Below are positions 1 through 11,661 of a DNA stretch of 64,000 nucleotides, one piece after another. The notes beneath the pieces are model-generated. The model was not told the origin of the DNA. It made no database searches and saw only the letters and a program-made list of their open reading frames with translations. This DNA is from Nemophila menziesii. Its lineage: Eukaryota; Streptophyta; Magnoliopsida; Boraginales; Hydrophyllaceae. The position numbers and the translations under genes are program-made. Position 1 is the stretch's first letter; the number at the start of each line of letters is the position of its first letter. The stretch is from NCBI GenBank assembly GCA_029959085.1, contig JARWIR010000091.1:1178001-1242000 (forward strand). The letters are read 5' to 3'.

Positions 1-361
1 AATGTATCAAAGTATGACAAGTACATTAGAAGCCATTTGTTAACCTGAAAACGAAATAAAACACCATGAAACAATGATTTGAAAAGAATTACCATTGATA
101 TTATTTAAAATGATCGAGATATCATTTTAAAAGCAATGGGTTATATAGTTATAGAAATGGGCTACTAACTAAAATGTGTAGGTTGTTGGTGTAAATAACT
201 TGGGATGCCACACACTAGCTAACTGTGAAACATATGTTTTACATAACCTACTGTCATATATGAAACTTACAATGTTAGTAATATAACAACATATTATACT
301 CTTAAATTCGGCAAGATTCTATAAAATAAAAGAGCGTCTAGAATCACATTGCTATGGATAG
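1..361. other. AT-rich spacer
   Basis: No ORF, RNA gene or repeat boundary is recognisable. It is the left flank of the solo LTR that starts at 362; its last five bases (GATAG) form the left target-site copy. Confidence 0.6.
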
Positions 362-1866
362 TGATGTCTCCCCATTTGTGATGATTTAATATTAGTTGGA
401 GACATCATTTTTAGTGTTTTAGGAAGTCTTCTAGTCGATTTTCCCATTAAATATTGCACTTTCCTATTTCTAGTCTTGATTTAATGATTTATTATTTTTA
501 GAGCATATTGGGTTTAATTATTTATTTAGTGTGAAGCTTTAAAGATATATATGGAGATTAATTAGATGCCAAGTCAATTCTAAGAGATAAGGAAAGAAGA
601 TATACATGAAAATTGGAGAGAAGAAAACAAAAGCTAAAATATGGAAAAATAAAGTTGCCAAATAAATATGAATTTCACCACCCACGACCACAAATGGGCT
701 TATATCTCAAAATCAGTGAGAATTTGGAAGAATGGTCAAGATCAAAGTTAAAGATCTTTCCGAGACAATGAATTTAGACTATCATACGCGTCAAACGGAT
801 AAGTATTGAAGCTGTTATGACTAAAACAAAAACGGGGCTGATTCAAGAAGTCCATTACTTACATTCTCCTTCAAGGAAACGAATTAGGGCTTCCAATACA
901 CCTATAAATACACCCTTAAACCATTGTAAACATGTCCTTGCTTAGTGCCAAGTATAGTCTTAGTCCTTACTTGTATTTTCTCAGTTTTAAATAGTAGTTT
1001 AGTCCTTTAATTTAATATTCATCCTTAGTATCAAGCTATTCATCCAAGAAGCAAGCTGACCTATAGAGGAAGTCAAGAAGGACGAAGTTGAAGAGTGACA
1101 AACTCCTCTTCTACATCTCTCCTTCTCTATATTTAGGGTAATTAGCTATAGATTTGTGGCTTCACCATATTTCTAAGCTTTTATTCTGTAAGTTTTACTT
1201 TTAATTGTTGGGTTATTATTTTGTCTTAAATTTCATAATACTATTTGTTATTTTAATTGATTGAGCTTGGCGTATATTGTTAATATGTGTTTTGACTTAT
1301 TGTTACATCCCTAGATTTGGCCAATCTTAGGACTATTCTTAGTTATTGACAACACCACATAATCGTCTAGTTTCGATCCTTTGCCTAACTAGATAGCCAT
1401 AAAGGTTTAATTTAACCACCAATCACTACTCAAGGTTTCTTTACCCAAGTTCCTTGGTAGTGGAGAGGTTACTCCCAAGCCTGATAGAGGTTAGGTAGAA
1501 TTTAGAATCCTGATTAATATATAATGCTCAATGCGTGACAGGTTAGAATACAACTTAGTAATAGACTCATATTAGTAACCCTAATTTATTTGCCTTACAT
1601 TCATATTTATTTATTTGCATTATTTATTTATTCGCGTTAGATAATTATTCATCTTATCCTATTTTTATAAAAACATCTAAATTCATCTACGCTTGTTAAA
1701 TATAAGTAGATCTAACGGATTAAATCCCTTCGAACGAACTTGACTTATCATTAAAACTTGCAAACGATATGTGATACTTGCAGTGAGTTCCGTGGTTCTC
1801 AAGGGTGTGTGCTCTTTATTATTATCTTTATTTATCTATTATTTTATCACACCTTTGCCCCCACCA
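362..1866 (+). mobile_element. Solo LTR of a gypsy-type retrotransposon
   Basis: This 1505-bp unit starts with TG and ends with CA. It begins with the same TGATGTCTCC block as the LTRs at 3168-4658, 11662-13275, 17298-18910, 29512-31050 and 55984-57514. Its end (…TTTATCACACC…CCACCA) matches the end of the 29512-31050 LTR. No primer-binding site, gag or polypurine tract lies beside it, so it is a solo LTR. The flanking pentamers GATAG (357-361) and CATAG (1867-1871) agree at 4 of 5 bases, which fits an old TSD. A TATA box (TATAAATA) lies at 903-910. An inverted repeat, TGATGTCTCC (362-371) with GGAGACATCA (398-407), forms a terminal hairpin. Confidence 0.85.
903..910 (+). promoter_or_regulatory. 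TATA box of the solo LTR
   Basis: TATAAATA sits about 540 bp into the LTR. The same box, in the same context (CCTATAAATACACCC), occurs in the LTRs at 29512-31050 and 55984-57514, so it is probably the U3 core promoter. Confidence 0.55.
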
Positions 1867-2429
1867 CATAGTCATGAATGTATTACTTATAAATATACAT
1901 AACCAATTGATACATCACTGAAAACGCAAACAATGATTATAAAGCTTATGAAAAAAATAAAACAATTGTAAAAAAAATATAGCTTTACCTTGAATGATGG
2001 AATGATAGATTTTTTATATAGTTTTTGGTATGTGATATCAATGGAGCATATAGATGAATGGATAGATAATGATAGGCTTTAAAACGGTTCTATTGCCATT
2101 TAAATATTCCATAATTTAAGTTATAAATGTAAACATTTGTTAATAATAGGTAAAATTATTTAGATTGAATCTATTTATTAAATGCATTTTGTTTAGGGTT
2201 AATTCCTAATTTACGAATTCTTAAATTCCATTCAAAAAAAAAGAAAGGAGGGAAATCTTTCCTACCTTACTTATATATTAAATGATTAATATACAATTAA
2301 GTACTTTGTCATATTTATCTTTCAATATTACCCTTAAATCATTTTAATTACTCTTTTGTTATTTTTATATAATATTAATAATATATAATTTATTTTATTT
2401 TTTATTTTTGTATTCTAAAATCTGGCCAC
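1867..2429. other. AT-rich spacer
   Basis: I see no coding potential or defined repeat. The first five bases are the right target-site copy of the solo LTR. The rest is AT-rich DNA leading into the CCA tract. Confidence 0.5.
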
Positions 2430-2975
2430 CGCTACCGACTACCGCTACCACCTCATGCATTTACACTGACTATCACCACTACCTCATATATTCTCCACCA
2501 ACCACCACCACCACTACAACCACCTTCACCCATAACCACCACCACCACCTCATGCATGCACCACCACAACCACCACTACCTCATGCATGCACTACTACAA
2601 CCACCACCACCTTATGCATCCACCACCCCCAATATCTCATGCATCCAGCATCACCACCGCCGCCCAAGCATCCACCACCACCACCATAACCACATCACCA
2701 CCACCTCATGCGTCCACCACTATCACCACCACCTCATGCATCCAACATCACCACCACCACCTCATGCATCCACCTCATTCATCCACCACTACCCCAAACA
2801 TATGCAACCACCACCACCTCATGCATTTACCACCACCACCACCACCACCACCACCTCATGCATCCACCACCACCACAACCACATCACCACCATTACCATC
2901 TCCATCATTTCGCCGACCACCACCACCACCACCACCAACTAGTTTCACCACCGCCGTCACCACCAGTTACCACTA
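2430..2975 (+). repeat. CCA/CAT-rich low-complexity tract
   Basis: The tract is a degenerate CCACCA trinucleotide repeat punctuated by a recurring CTCATGCATCCA-like segment about every 30-70 bp. It produces overlapping His/Pro/Thr-rich open frames on the plus strand that are not genes. Its inverted counterpart is the GGT-rich tract at 7001-7297 and 25571-25612, so the two lie at the ends of the foldback-like element between them. A smaller CCA tract at 26467-26545 also abuts a TIR module of the same family. Confidence 0.8.
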
Positions 2976-3167
2976 AGTAATCCATCATACGTGCACGTCC
3001 GTGAATTTTTTTTAAAAAAATCATAACAAATTCTAAAAAATTAGAAAAAAATATTTTTGGACGAGATGAATTAATATTTACGTCTATGGATTTTTTTTGA
3101 ATCTTTTTTATTTTTTTTGTTTTGATATTTCGTTTTATGTGTTGCTATAACATTCAAAAATATATTT

Positions 3168-4658
3168 TGGTGCCTGGTAAGGTGTGATAAAATAATGATA
3201 ATAAAGATAAGAACTATCACCGTACCAATCACGTTACTCACTACAAGTATCACAGATCGTATGCAAGTTTATATAATAAGTAAAATTCGCTCGCAAGGAC
3301 TTAGTGTGTTAGAATTCGTGGATTAGAAGAGGAAGCGTAGTAAAGAATAGTTGCGTAAAATAAAAAGACAGTCAAATAATTGTGAATAATTGTGGAGAGA
3401 ATGATTAACTAAAAACTAATGAAATTAAAGTAAATACGTAAGAATGAGATGAGAAATATAGCTTAGGTTTGTGTGTATGCACTTATCCTTCTTTTTCTTC
3501 TACTAGTTATAAGGGTGATTAAAGCTCTTAGAGTAAGTAGTCAAGATTCTATATTCCTCCTAACCCCCTTCCGAGTAGACTTAGGTGACGACTAAATACC
3601 AGGGGATTTGGGTAAGGGAACCCTGTGCAGTGATTTGGTGGTTAAACTCAAACCCTAGTGACTATCTAGTTAGGCAAGTTTGTCAGGATCATTACCGCAC
3701 ACTAGATGTTTATGTGGTGTTTCAACAATTAGACACTCCTTCCGGGTGACCATCCAACTTCTATTAATGGGGTAGTCTATACTCGTGCACTAGCAAGAAC
3801 TACACTCAATACATCAAAGCACATAAAGTAAATATTAAGGTTAAGAAGCTCACTCGATTTAAAAAGATTTTTCCCAACCAAACTTAGATAGAAGAAAATA
3901 GAATGTAAAGATTATACATATGCAAAACCCAAGTTATGGGAAATTTAGCTCATGCTAACAAGAAATAAACTAAAATAAAGATACATACTATCAACTTGGT
4001 TCTCCTGATGTCTTCTAAGAGTAATATGAATTAATAACTGAGCAAGGACATGCTTACGATGATAATAAGTTGTATTTATATGTGTATTCTAACCTTAGGT
4101 CTAAATCTTGAAGTAGAAGGTAAATAATTGGCGTCAAAGTCCAATTCAAATATATTTCCTAAAATATAAGACATGATAAACACTGCTCACTGTTTTTGTC
4201 ATATCTTCTTCATTATTGGGTCAAATTTTGCGCACTTTATATCAAAATGACCGCAGCGAAAAGATATATCTAACCATTTAAAGGATCTTCCAAACTCGCA
4301 GCCAGTTTTGTAGTTATCTTCACTTTAGAGGACGCCACTGCAGATTTGATAACTTTATTTGGCAGTTTTTCCTTCCCTAATTCATCTTTGTTTCCTTTTA
4401 TATCCTGATTTCTCCTGGATCTGTTTTCCTTAACTCCTTGGAATTGATTTGGCATCTAATTATATTCCATAAACCTTAAGAGATTCACATTAACACACAA
4501 ATTATACCAAATATGCTCTAAAAGTAATAAATCTCTAAATCATGACACAAATTAAGAATTTATCTAATAAGTGGGGAAAAATTCCTAAACAGTTAATCAA
4601 ACACACCTAAAATGATGTCTCAATCCTAGATTAATATATCAAAAATATGGAGACATCA
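3168..4658 (-). mobile_element. Solo LTR inserted in the foldback-like element
   Basis: This 1491-bp unit reads TGATGTCTCC… to …CACCA on the minus strand, with the terminal hairpin seen in the other copies (TGATGTCTCC and TTGAGACATCA). No internal retroelement sequence adjoins it. The flanking pentamers are TATTT (left) and GATTT (right). The uninterrupted right arm of the host element has GATTT at the matching place, so GATTT is the likely original target and the left copy carries one change. The sequence is diverged from the other LTRs, which suggests an older insertion. Confidence 0.8.
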
Positions 4659-5564
4659 GATTTCAAATTCCACCACACACGCGTGTTCGTGAATTTTTTT
4701 CTAAAATATTATAATTAATTCCAAAAAAATAAAATTAAAAATGGCATTTTCGGACGTAACAATTTATATCTACATCACCAAAAAAATTTAATTTTTTAAT
4801 TTTGATATTTACTAATATCTGTTCCTCCAATACAAAAAATATATTTATGTATTCATGTAACACACAAAATCATAAAGTAAATTCAAAGAGTTCTTTTCTT
4901 TAACAAAATTATTTTATTCTTTTTATTAATCGCATATAACTTATTTTTACTCGTTTTTAACTATCTTGATGTGTTATCTTTTTGTCCAACCTTTTTTTTT
5001 GTTATTTTGTGTGTTGATGTAATACACAAAATAATCATTTGTGTATTACAACAACACTCAAATTCGCTTTTTCTCTTCCAATCAAGCCCCTCCCTGTCTG
5101 TGATTTTGTGTATCATATGAACACACAAACCGACTATTTTGTGTACTAATGTAATACACAGAAAATAAAAGAGAATGTGTAAATGTTGGACTATATGTAT
5201 TTTTTATTTTTTGTATTCATGTAACACAACAAATGACACATCATATTAGTCTTTTTCTTTAATTTGTGATTTTGCATGTTACTAGTATACACAAAAATTA
5301 GTTTCGTGTAGTATTGTAACACACAAAATGACAGAACACCTTACACTAGTCCTTTGTATCATTCTATGTGATTTTGTATGTTATAAGAATACACGAAACT
5401 CGGTTTTGTGTATTCTTGAAGCTCACAAAACTCAAATTTGTGTGTACCAGTTTTTCGCATTCATAGAACACACGAAATAACAAACATTATCATATTAGTC
5501 ATTTTCTCCTTTTAGTATCTAGATTTTAGTGTTTTTTTAGAGTTTATGGTTTTAATGTGTAGGT

Positions 5565-6265
5565 TTAATAGGATTTGTGTTTAGGTTTAATAGGATTAGT
5601 GTTTTTAGGTTTAGGGTTTAGAATTAAGGTTTTCAGGGTTTAGTTTTATTAAGGTTGGGGTTTATGGCTTTAAGGTTTAAGAACTAGGGTTTATGGTTTT
5701 TCAGTTACATACTTTCATACAAATAATTTTAGTATATTTTAGGTACTTTTTTACCATCTTTAGGGTTAGGATTTAGGGCTTTTAGGTTTAGGGCTAGCGA
5801 TTGAGGGTTTCAATAATACACAAAAGTCAGTTTTGTGTAGCACTGGAACACACAAAATGAAAGACCCCATCATACTAGTCATTTTTATCATTCTCTGCGA
5901 TTTTGTCTGTTTCAGAAACACACAAAACTCAGCTTTTTGTATTCCCTAAACACATAAAATCATAGTTCCCAACATATTAGTCTTTTTTTAGGATTCAGAC
6001 TCTACGGTTTTTCAGGTTTAGGTTTTCTTTTTGATTTAAGGTTTAGGATTTAGGGTTTAGGGTTTAGGTTTAAGGTTTTTAATTTAGGGTTTCAGATTTA
6101 TGGTTTGGGGTTAGGGTTATGTTTTTAGGTTTAGGGCTAGGGTTTAGGGGCTAGGATTTAGAGTTTTTAGGTTAAGAGTTTATTTATTTTAGGTTTTATG
6201 GTTTTTAGGGTTGAGGTTTAATGGTTTTTAGTGTTGAAATTTCATGGTATTTAATGTTTCGGGTC
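5565..6265 (+). repeat. Degenerate telomere-like (TTTAGGG-type) repeat
   Basis: Many TTTAGGG, TTTAGG, TTAAGG and TAGGGTT units occur in two clusters (about 5565-5830 and 5990-6265). The best-preserved run is near 6045-6075. They lie in the centre of the foldback-like element between ACACAAAA palindromes. This is an interstitial degenerate array, not a telomere end. Confidence 0.65.
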
Positions 6266-7000
6266 TTCTACGCTAAAGTAATAGACACTGATTTTTTTTT
6301 CTATGTATTACATCATTACACAAAACAGTCGATTTGTGTGTTAATGTGATACACAAAATCACAGACTAACAAGAGCATGACTAAAAGGGAAAACGTAATT
6401 TTGTGTATTGTTGTAATACACTAATGACTGTTTTGTGTATTAAATAAACATACAAAATAAGAAAAAGGGGTTAGACAAAAAAATAATACATCAAGATAGT
6501 AAAAAAAATGAGTAAAAATAGGGTATATGCAATTAATAAAGAGAAAAATGATTTTTTTTAATATTGTAATCTTTTAGATTGATTCTATCATTTAGTGTGT
6601 TACAAGAATACCTAAATATATTTTTATGTATTGTAGGAACACATAAAAGTGAATATCGAAATTTAAAAAATTGATAAAATTCACTGACGTAGATATGAAC
6701 TTACCCCGTCAAAAAATGTAATTTTTATATTTATGAATTTTTGGAATAATTATAAATTTTTATAAAATAAATTCACGGACACGTGCATGTGGTGGAATTG
6801 GCAAATCTTTTTGTGTTTTATAGCAACACATAAAATGGAATATTGAAATTAAAAAATTTAAAAAATCAAAAAAATTCATAGACGTAAATATTAATTTGTC
6901 TCGTCTAAAAATGCAATTTTTTTATATTACGATTATTTAGAATTAGTTATGATTTTTTTTATTAAAAAATTTCATGGACGCGCGCATGTGATAGAATTAG

Positions 7001-7297
7001 TTGGTGGTGATGGGTGCGACGGATTTAGTCGGTGGTGGTGGTGGACGGGTAGGGTGATGGGGTGGGGGTGGTTGTGGTGGTGGGTGGTGGTGGTGGGAGT
7101 GAGGGTAGGGGTGGTGTGGTGGTGGTAAGGGTTGTGGTGTGTGGTGGTAACGACGACAGATGTGGTGGTGGTTGCGACGAGGGCGGTGGTGGTGGTAGGG
7201 GGTTGAAATTGTGGGGGTGATGGTGGTGGGGGTGGTGGTAGTTATGGGGTGGTCGTATCGAGGGTGGTAGGGGATGGTGTTGGGAGTCGTGGTGGTG
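7001..7297 (+). repeat. GGT-rich low-complexity tract (left part)
   Basis: A degenerate GGTGGT/GGGGTGGT repeat, the inverted partner of the CCA tract at 2430-2975. It is cut by the CACTA element at 7298 and resumes at 25571-25612. His/Pro-rich frames on the minus strand are repeat artefacts. Confidence 0.8.
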
Positions 7298-7740
7298 CAC
7301 TACACCGCGTCCTTCTTTCTGCGACTACATTTGTAGTCGCGAAAGAAGGAAAAAATAGTCGCAGATGCCAAAATTTGGGTTTCCCGACTACTTGTAGTCG
7401 TTAATATTTAGTCGTTTAAAGGTTCTCATTAAAGAGTATATTTAACGACAAATGACTATAAGTAGTCGTAATTACTCTATTCACATTAATGACTACAATG
7501 GTAGTCGTAAATAACTTTTACCATTGCGGACTACAGTATGTTGTTGTTATCTAGTATATTTAACGACGACTTTGTAGTCATTATTTATGGTTATTCAAGA
7601 CTACATATTTATCAATTAGCGACTAAATATGTAGTCGCGAATAACAAATTTTTGACGACTACTTGTGTAGTCGCTAGAGACTGATAATTAGTGACTAATT
7701 TCGGTTGTCAATGAAGACTACATGTAGTCGGCAATTTTTA
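7298..7740. repeat. Left subterminal repeat region of the CACTA element
   Basis: At least eight palindromic motifs of the form (GC)GACTAC…GTAGTCG occur, for example at 7322-7340, near 7385, 7450, 7490, 7630 and 7660. Such clusters bind the TNPA-type protein in En/Spm. The matching right cluster is at 25240-25560. Confidence 0.75.
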
Positions 7741-9600
7741 TTAATTATTGTAATTAAATATAATTCAAAAACGTATTTTTTTAAATAATACAAATAATAA
7801 TTAAAAATATCAATAAAAATCAAACAATTAATAAAAATACCAAAATATATATTAATGTATTGATTCAAACCGAATTCCACAAAAGTCAAAATAAAGGTTA
7901 ACTGAAAGTCAAACATAGTCAAAATACGATTACATAATAAAAATAACAACCAAACCACCAAATAACCAACATAGCCCAACCTAATGGCTATATAAACGAG
8001 TCTCTTCCTCTCATTCAGATTCATCACCACCTTCATACTCACTTTCTTCATCATCCTCTTCATCACCTCGACTCTAGATGCATTACCTACTGGAGGAGTA
8101 AGATTTTGTGACATAGGCTGGAAAGGGGTCAAACCCTGTTGTAGGCTCATCTGATTAATCCAATTCATCGCGTATCAGCCCTTGAGCTACCCGAAGCTCG
8201 TTTATGGCTTCCATCATATGCGCGTTCTGCTCGTCTTGGGTCGGGGTAGTTGAAGGACCAGAGACACGCTTCTTCTTTTTCGGTTGGCACATACCCGGTG
8301 TCCAACTCCTTTTTGGTGAGCCCATAACCTCCTTCTCCGTTTCCTTCACCGCCCCCACTTGCTTCTTCAGCCTCAAGTCACGAGCTTTGGACGACTCAGC
8401 TTGACTCATCTTCCTCTTTAACACTTTCTGTTTGAAGACATGTAAAAAAATAAATTAATATTAAAGTCAAATAATTATTAAAATTATAATTAAAAATTTA
8501 TTCTTAAAACAAACTTACATCCGCTTTCTTAAAATCATCCGTCCTCCACTGCTTCGTCTTTTTACTTTTGCCTACAACCTCGAAAAACCCACCCATTTGT
8601 GGATTAGGGATTTGTTCTTGAGTAGCCTCATCAAGCACTGTCCTCGACCCATCCGGGGTCGCCTTTAGAACACCCTGTTTCATTCAAAAAATTCAATTAA
8701 TATTCGAAACAATCTTAACGACTATATAAAAAATTAACTACCTCGTAAAGAATATCCCTAGTTCGGGAATATTTTCGAGACCCTGCCCAACTTTTATTCT
8801 TGAGATTCTTTCGATTTTATCTATTCAGTTTAGCCTGGTACTTGTTTATTTAAAATACAAATACAAATATTAATAACATTATCTAATCTAAATAATAAAA
8901 TAAATAAAGAAATAATAATAGACCTTCGCGGTATCCGAACCCCATAACTTACAAAACTTGCCCAAATCTCATCAGACAAGTCACTCGGTTTCTTTCCCAA
9001 CAAGTAATAGTCCTTCTTCACATTATGTTTGTACATGTATCGCATGATATCATCTATATTACTGGCAATATCTGCCCAATCGGGCTTTCTCCTCCAATTA
9101 TCAATATCGAAAAATTCCTATATCCAACATATTAATTAAAGTTAAATAAAAATAATAAATTATTCTATATATGTATTAATATTGGGGTTTAGTTTAGAAA
9201 TTACAGATAGTCGCTTGACAACTGCTTCTTTATTTGTTTGGGGAACTTTATCCCACGCTTTGTAGCATGGTGGTATTCTTTCCCGAATAGTTAGCCCGAC
9301 CACTTGCCTTACGTGTTTCCCGATTTTACCGGAGGGATTACACGTGTCATCAAGTACGCAGAAGTCGACAAACAAAGGATACCCAACTGCCTTTATTGCC
9401 TAAATGGCAGATTTTAGTGATGCAGTCCTCCTCTTTTTGCGCTTATTTTTTTCTGTTTTAAATCAGATTTAATTAATGTAAATTTAAAATAAAAGTAAGT
9501 TTGGTAAAAAATTTGTATATATACCCGGTTGGTTGTTACAAGTGGATTGGTTTCTGTTTGGATTTTGGTTTGGGTCGCGTTCCCCACCATCCCCATTGTG
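7695..9600 (-). pseudogene. TNPA-like protein of CACTA (Ptta/En/Spm family), multi-exon remnant
   Basis: This corresponds to the second CACTA gene product, which binds subterminal repeats and assists the transposase. Several minus-strand exon-like blocks share the family pattern. The block at 9160-9375 contains GKIGKHVRQVVGLTIRERIP followed by PCYKAWDKVP, typical of the plant transposase (Ptta/En/Spm) domain. The next block, upstream of 9118, reads DIDNWRRKPDWADI and continues to EIWASF (about 8945). Later blocks carry a basic NRKNLKNKSWAGSRKYSRT stretch (near 8800) and a coiled C-terminal segment (8155-8424). Plausible GT/AG splice sites separate the blocks, for example GTAAGT after EIWASF and a CAG acceptor near 8836. 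At least one in-frame stop lies in the 8800 block, so I call it a pseudogene; a mis-placed splice site is the alternative. Confidence 0.6.
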
Positions 9601-9824
9601 GTTTCTAGATAGCATATTAGCCATCTAGTTTACAATCCCAAATGACGAATAAATATATTTAAAATGCATAATTAAAAATAATATAAAAAATAAAAATAAA
9701 TTATTACATAACTAAATTAAATAATTAATCACATCATCTAATAAAAATAAATATTAAATAATACAATAAAAATATTACACAACAAAATTAAATAATAAAT
9801 TATATACAATAAGTGTAAATAAAA
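9601..9824. other. AT-rich CACTA interior
   Basis: AT-rich DNA between the TNPA-like gene and the first nested MULE. The last nine bases (TAAATAAAA) are that MULE's left target-site copy. Confidence 0.5.
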
Positions 9825-10912
9825 GGGTGATTGACTGGAAGAGTCAACGGACTATTGTCAGTTGCCCATCAGGTCCACCCCACCGAAAATGTATGGATTG
9901 CCCTTTTGTTCCATTAATATTTTTTGACTTACCAAAACTAATTTCCTAATTATATGCAATCAATCAATTAATTGCAAAACAAAAAAGGAAAAACATTAAA
10001 TTAAAGTAGAAAACGGAACTAATAAAACGAATAAATGATTATATATTTTTCTTTAATATTTGCGTAGTAATTACAAAATAAATTGCACCAGTAATTACAA
10101 ACCACCAATATTAACTAGCACACCACTGATCTTAACTAGCACACCACTGATATTCAACACGTGACCCATCAGAAATGTGCAGTGACGTAACCCATCAGTA
10201 CAAACCCCCGATACTAACTAACACACCATTGATATTCCATATGTAACCCATCAAAAATGTGCAGTGTGTCCACACGTAACCCATCGGTACAAACCACCGA
10301 GACTAACTAACACACCACTGATATTCGATACGTAACCCATCCTACTGCCGCACCAGAAAATGCAGAATTAATATTATTAATAAATTGCATACCAGGTCCC
10401 TGGCATGGAGAAGACCCTCCAGGAACCTGCAACTAACCCTCTAAACCAATACATTTACCTACTAGCTCCTTTAAGATTCGTTCAATGGAGAGCTTTAACA
10501 TCGCTGGATTGAAGGACGTCTTCCTCTCCACAAAACTTCGACGAATCTTCGTAAGACTTTTTTTCACTCTTATTTTATGGAGCGACGGAGAGGGGCGGCG
10601 TGAAGGATTATTTGGTGTGTATTCCTGGAGATGAGAAACGGTGGTGTGTATGTGTGATAATAGAGTTGTTAAATCAATCATTAAACAAGTTTACCATAAT
10701 GAAATGCAATAATTAAGGGATTTAAATATATTAGCTAATAATATGGGGTTGGTTACAGGCGAGAATCAATGAGATATTTGATATGATCTAATTATGCATG
10801 GGGGTATCGATGGTATACTAATAAAACATGTGGACCTGGATGGGGAAAAATGAGGGGCTGGACTTGTTGGGGATGGATAGTTGGGTTGGTAGACCTAATT
10901 AGCTAATATCTC
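9825..10912 (+). mobile_element. MULE-type non-autonomous element (copy X)
   Basis: A 1088-bp element starting GGGTGATTGACTGG; its other end reads GAGATATTAGCTAATTAGG on the minus strand. It is flanked by TAAATAAAA (9816-9824) and TAAGTAAAA (10913-10921), a 9-bp TSD with one mismatch, as expected for Mutator-like elements. Terminal regions carry a TTGCCCATCAGGTCCACCCC-like block shared with copies Y (11065-19618) and Z (49951-52192). The interior has a tandem repeat (10092-10345) and an unrecognised 82-codon minus-strand frame (10433-10681). Confidence 0.75.
10092..10345. repeat. Tandem repeat inside MULE copy X
   Basis: Two to three degenerate units of roughly 90-105 bp. Each contains AACACACCACTGATATTC and ACGTAACCCATC motifs and usually AAATGTGCAGTG. 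Related ATGGGTTGT and GGTGTGCTAG units fill the interiors of copies Y (about 19080-19340) and Z (about 51380-51860), so the repeat is a family trait. Confidence 0.65.
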
Positions 10913-11289
10913 TAAGTAAAATAAATAAAATAACTCTAAATAAAATTAATACAATAACTCATAATTAAAAAAATATTAGTTGTTTTACTTATTTATCTTA
11001 ATGATTACATTTTAGTCTTTTTATTTATTTTAAATATTCAATTTAGTCCTTGTGTTTTTTTAAAGAGATATTAACTTATATAGTCCTAGAACCCAACTTC
11101 CTACCCCCATTAGGTCCAACCCCATTTTTTTCCTCCATCAGGTCCACCTTCCATTTTACTATCCCCTCAATACCCCTACACAGGATCAAATCAGATATTG
11201 ACTTTCCCTATTTTTAGTTTATAACCAATTCCCTATTTTCAGCATATCTAATAAATCCCTTATTTTTAGCTTTTTAATATCCATCCAAA

Positions 11290-11661
11290 TGAAAATCATC
11301 CTCCTCTTCCACCAATCATGTATTGCTCAATGCTCGACCACAATAAATGAAGGAACCCAAGCCAGCCATCGCCGTTCTTCTCCATAACAGCAGCGACCAT
11401 CACAGCACCCCCACAGTCTTCTTCCGATCGAAACTCTGATCCACCACCGCCATTTCCGGCCATCTCCAGCGACCTCCGAGCAGCAGACCCCACTCATCGC
11501 ACTCCTCCTCTTCGAACCACGAACAGCAACGAAGGCCACCATCCCGATGCCTCGCTCAGCGCCCCCTCCGCTAGTCCGTGACCCCGATCAACACACCCAA
11601 ATCCGGCCACATCAATCACATCACTGTTATGATGATCTGTGTTGAAGATCCCGTCGAATAT
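11290..11661. other. GC-rich interior of MULE copy Y, possibly captured sequence
   Basis: Base composition is clearly higher in GC than the surroundings, and several short overlapping frames exist on both strands. None is a recognised protein. The segment continues at 18911-19040 beyond the LTR element. Gene-fragment capture is common in MULEs but cannot be shown here. Confidence 0.35.

Larger units (their letters stand above)
2976..7000. mobile_element. Foldback-like element with doubled TIR modules
   Basis: The two ends are long inverted repeats. Each arm carries two tandem copies of a module of about 190 bp that starts like CCATCACACGCGCGTCCGTG and runs on with AT-rich DNA and GACGAGACAAATTAATATTTACGTC-like sequence. 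Left modules are at 2976-3167 and about 4664-4860; right modules (inverted) are at about 6600-6800 and 6812-6998. The left arm is interrupted by the solo LTR at 3168-4658. The interior (about 4850-6660) is full of inverted ACACAAAA/TTTTGTGT motifs and has a telomere-like core. No transposase is visible, so it is non-autonomous. Similar single modules occur at 26547-26620 and 36790-36990. The superfamily is not certain; Mutator-like or foldback are the best options. Confidence 0.65.

Noticed and set aside
2408..2980. Overlapping His/Pro/Thr-rich ORFs of 90-129 codons
   Set aside because: They arise from the CCA/CAT low-complexity tract, are open in all three forward frames, and match no protein.
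6040..6075. True telomere or chromosome end
   Set aside because: The TTTAGGG units are few, degenerate and flanked on both sides by element sequence.
11296..11542. Overlapping minus-strand ORFs of 65-74 codons in the GC-rich segment
   Set aside because: Several phases are open at once and none resembles a known family; kept only as a note on possible captured sequence.
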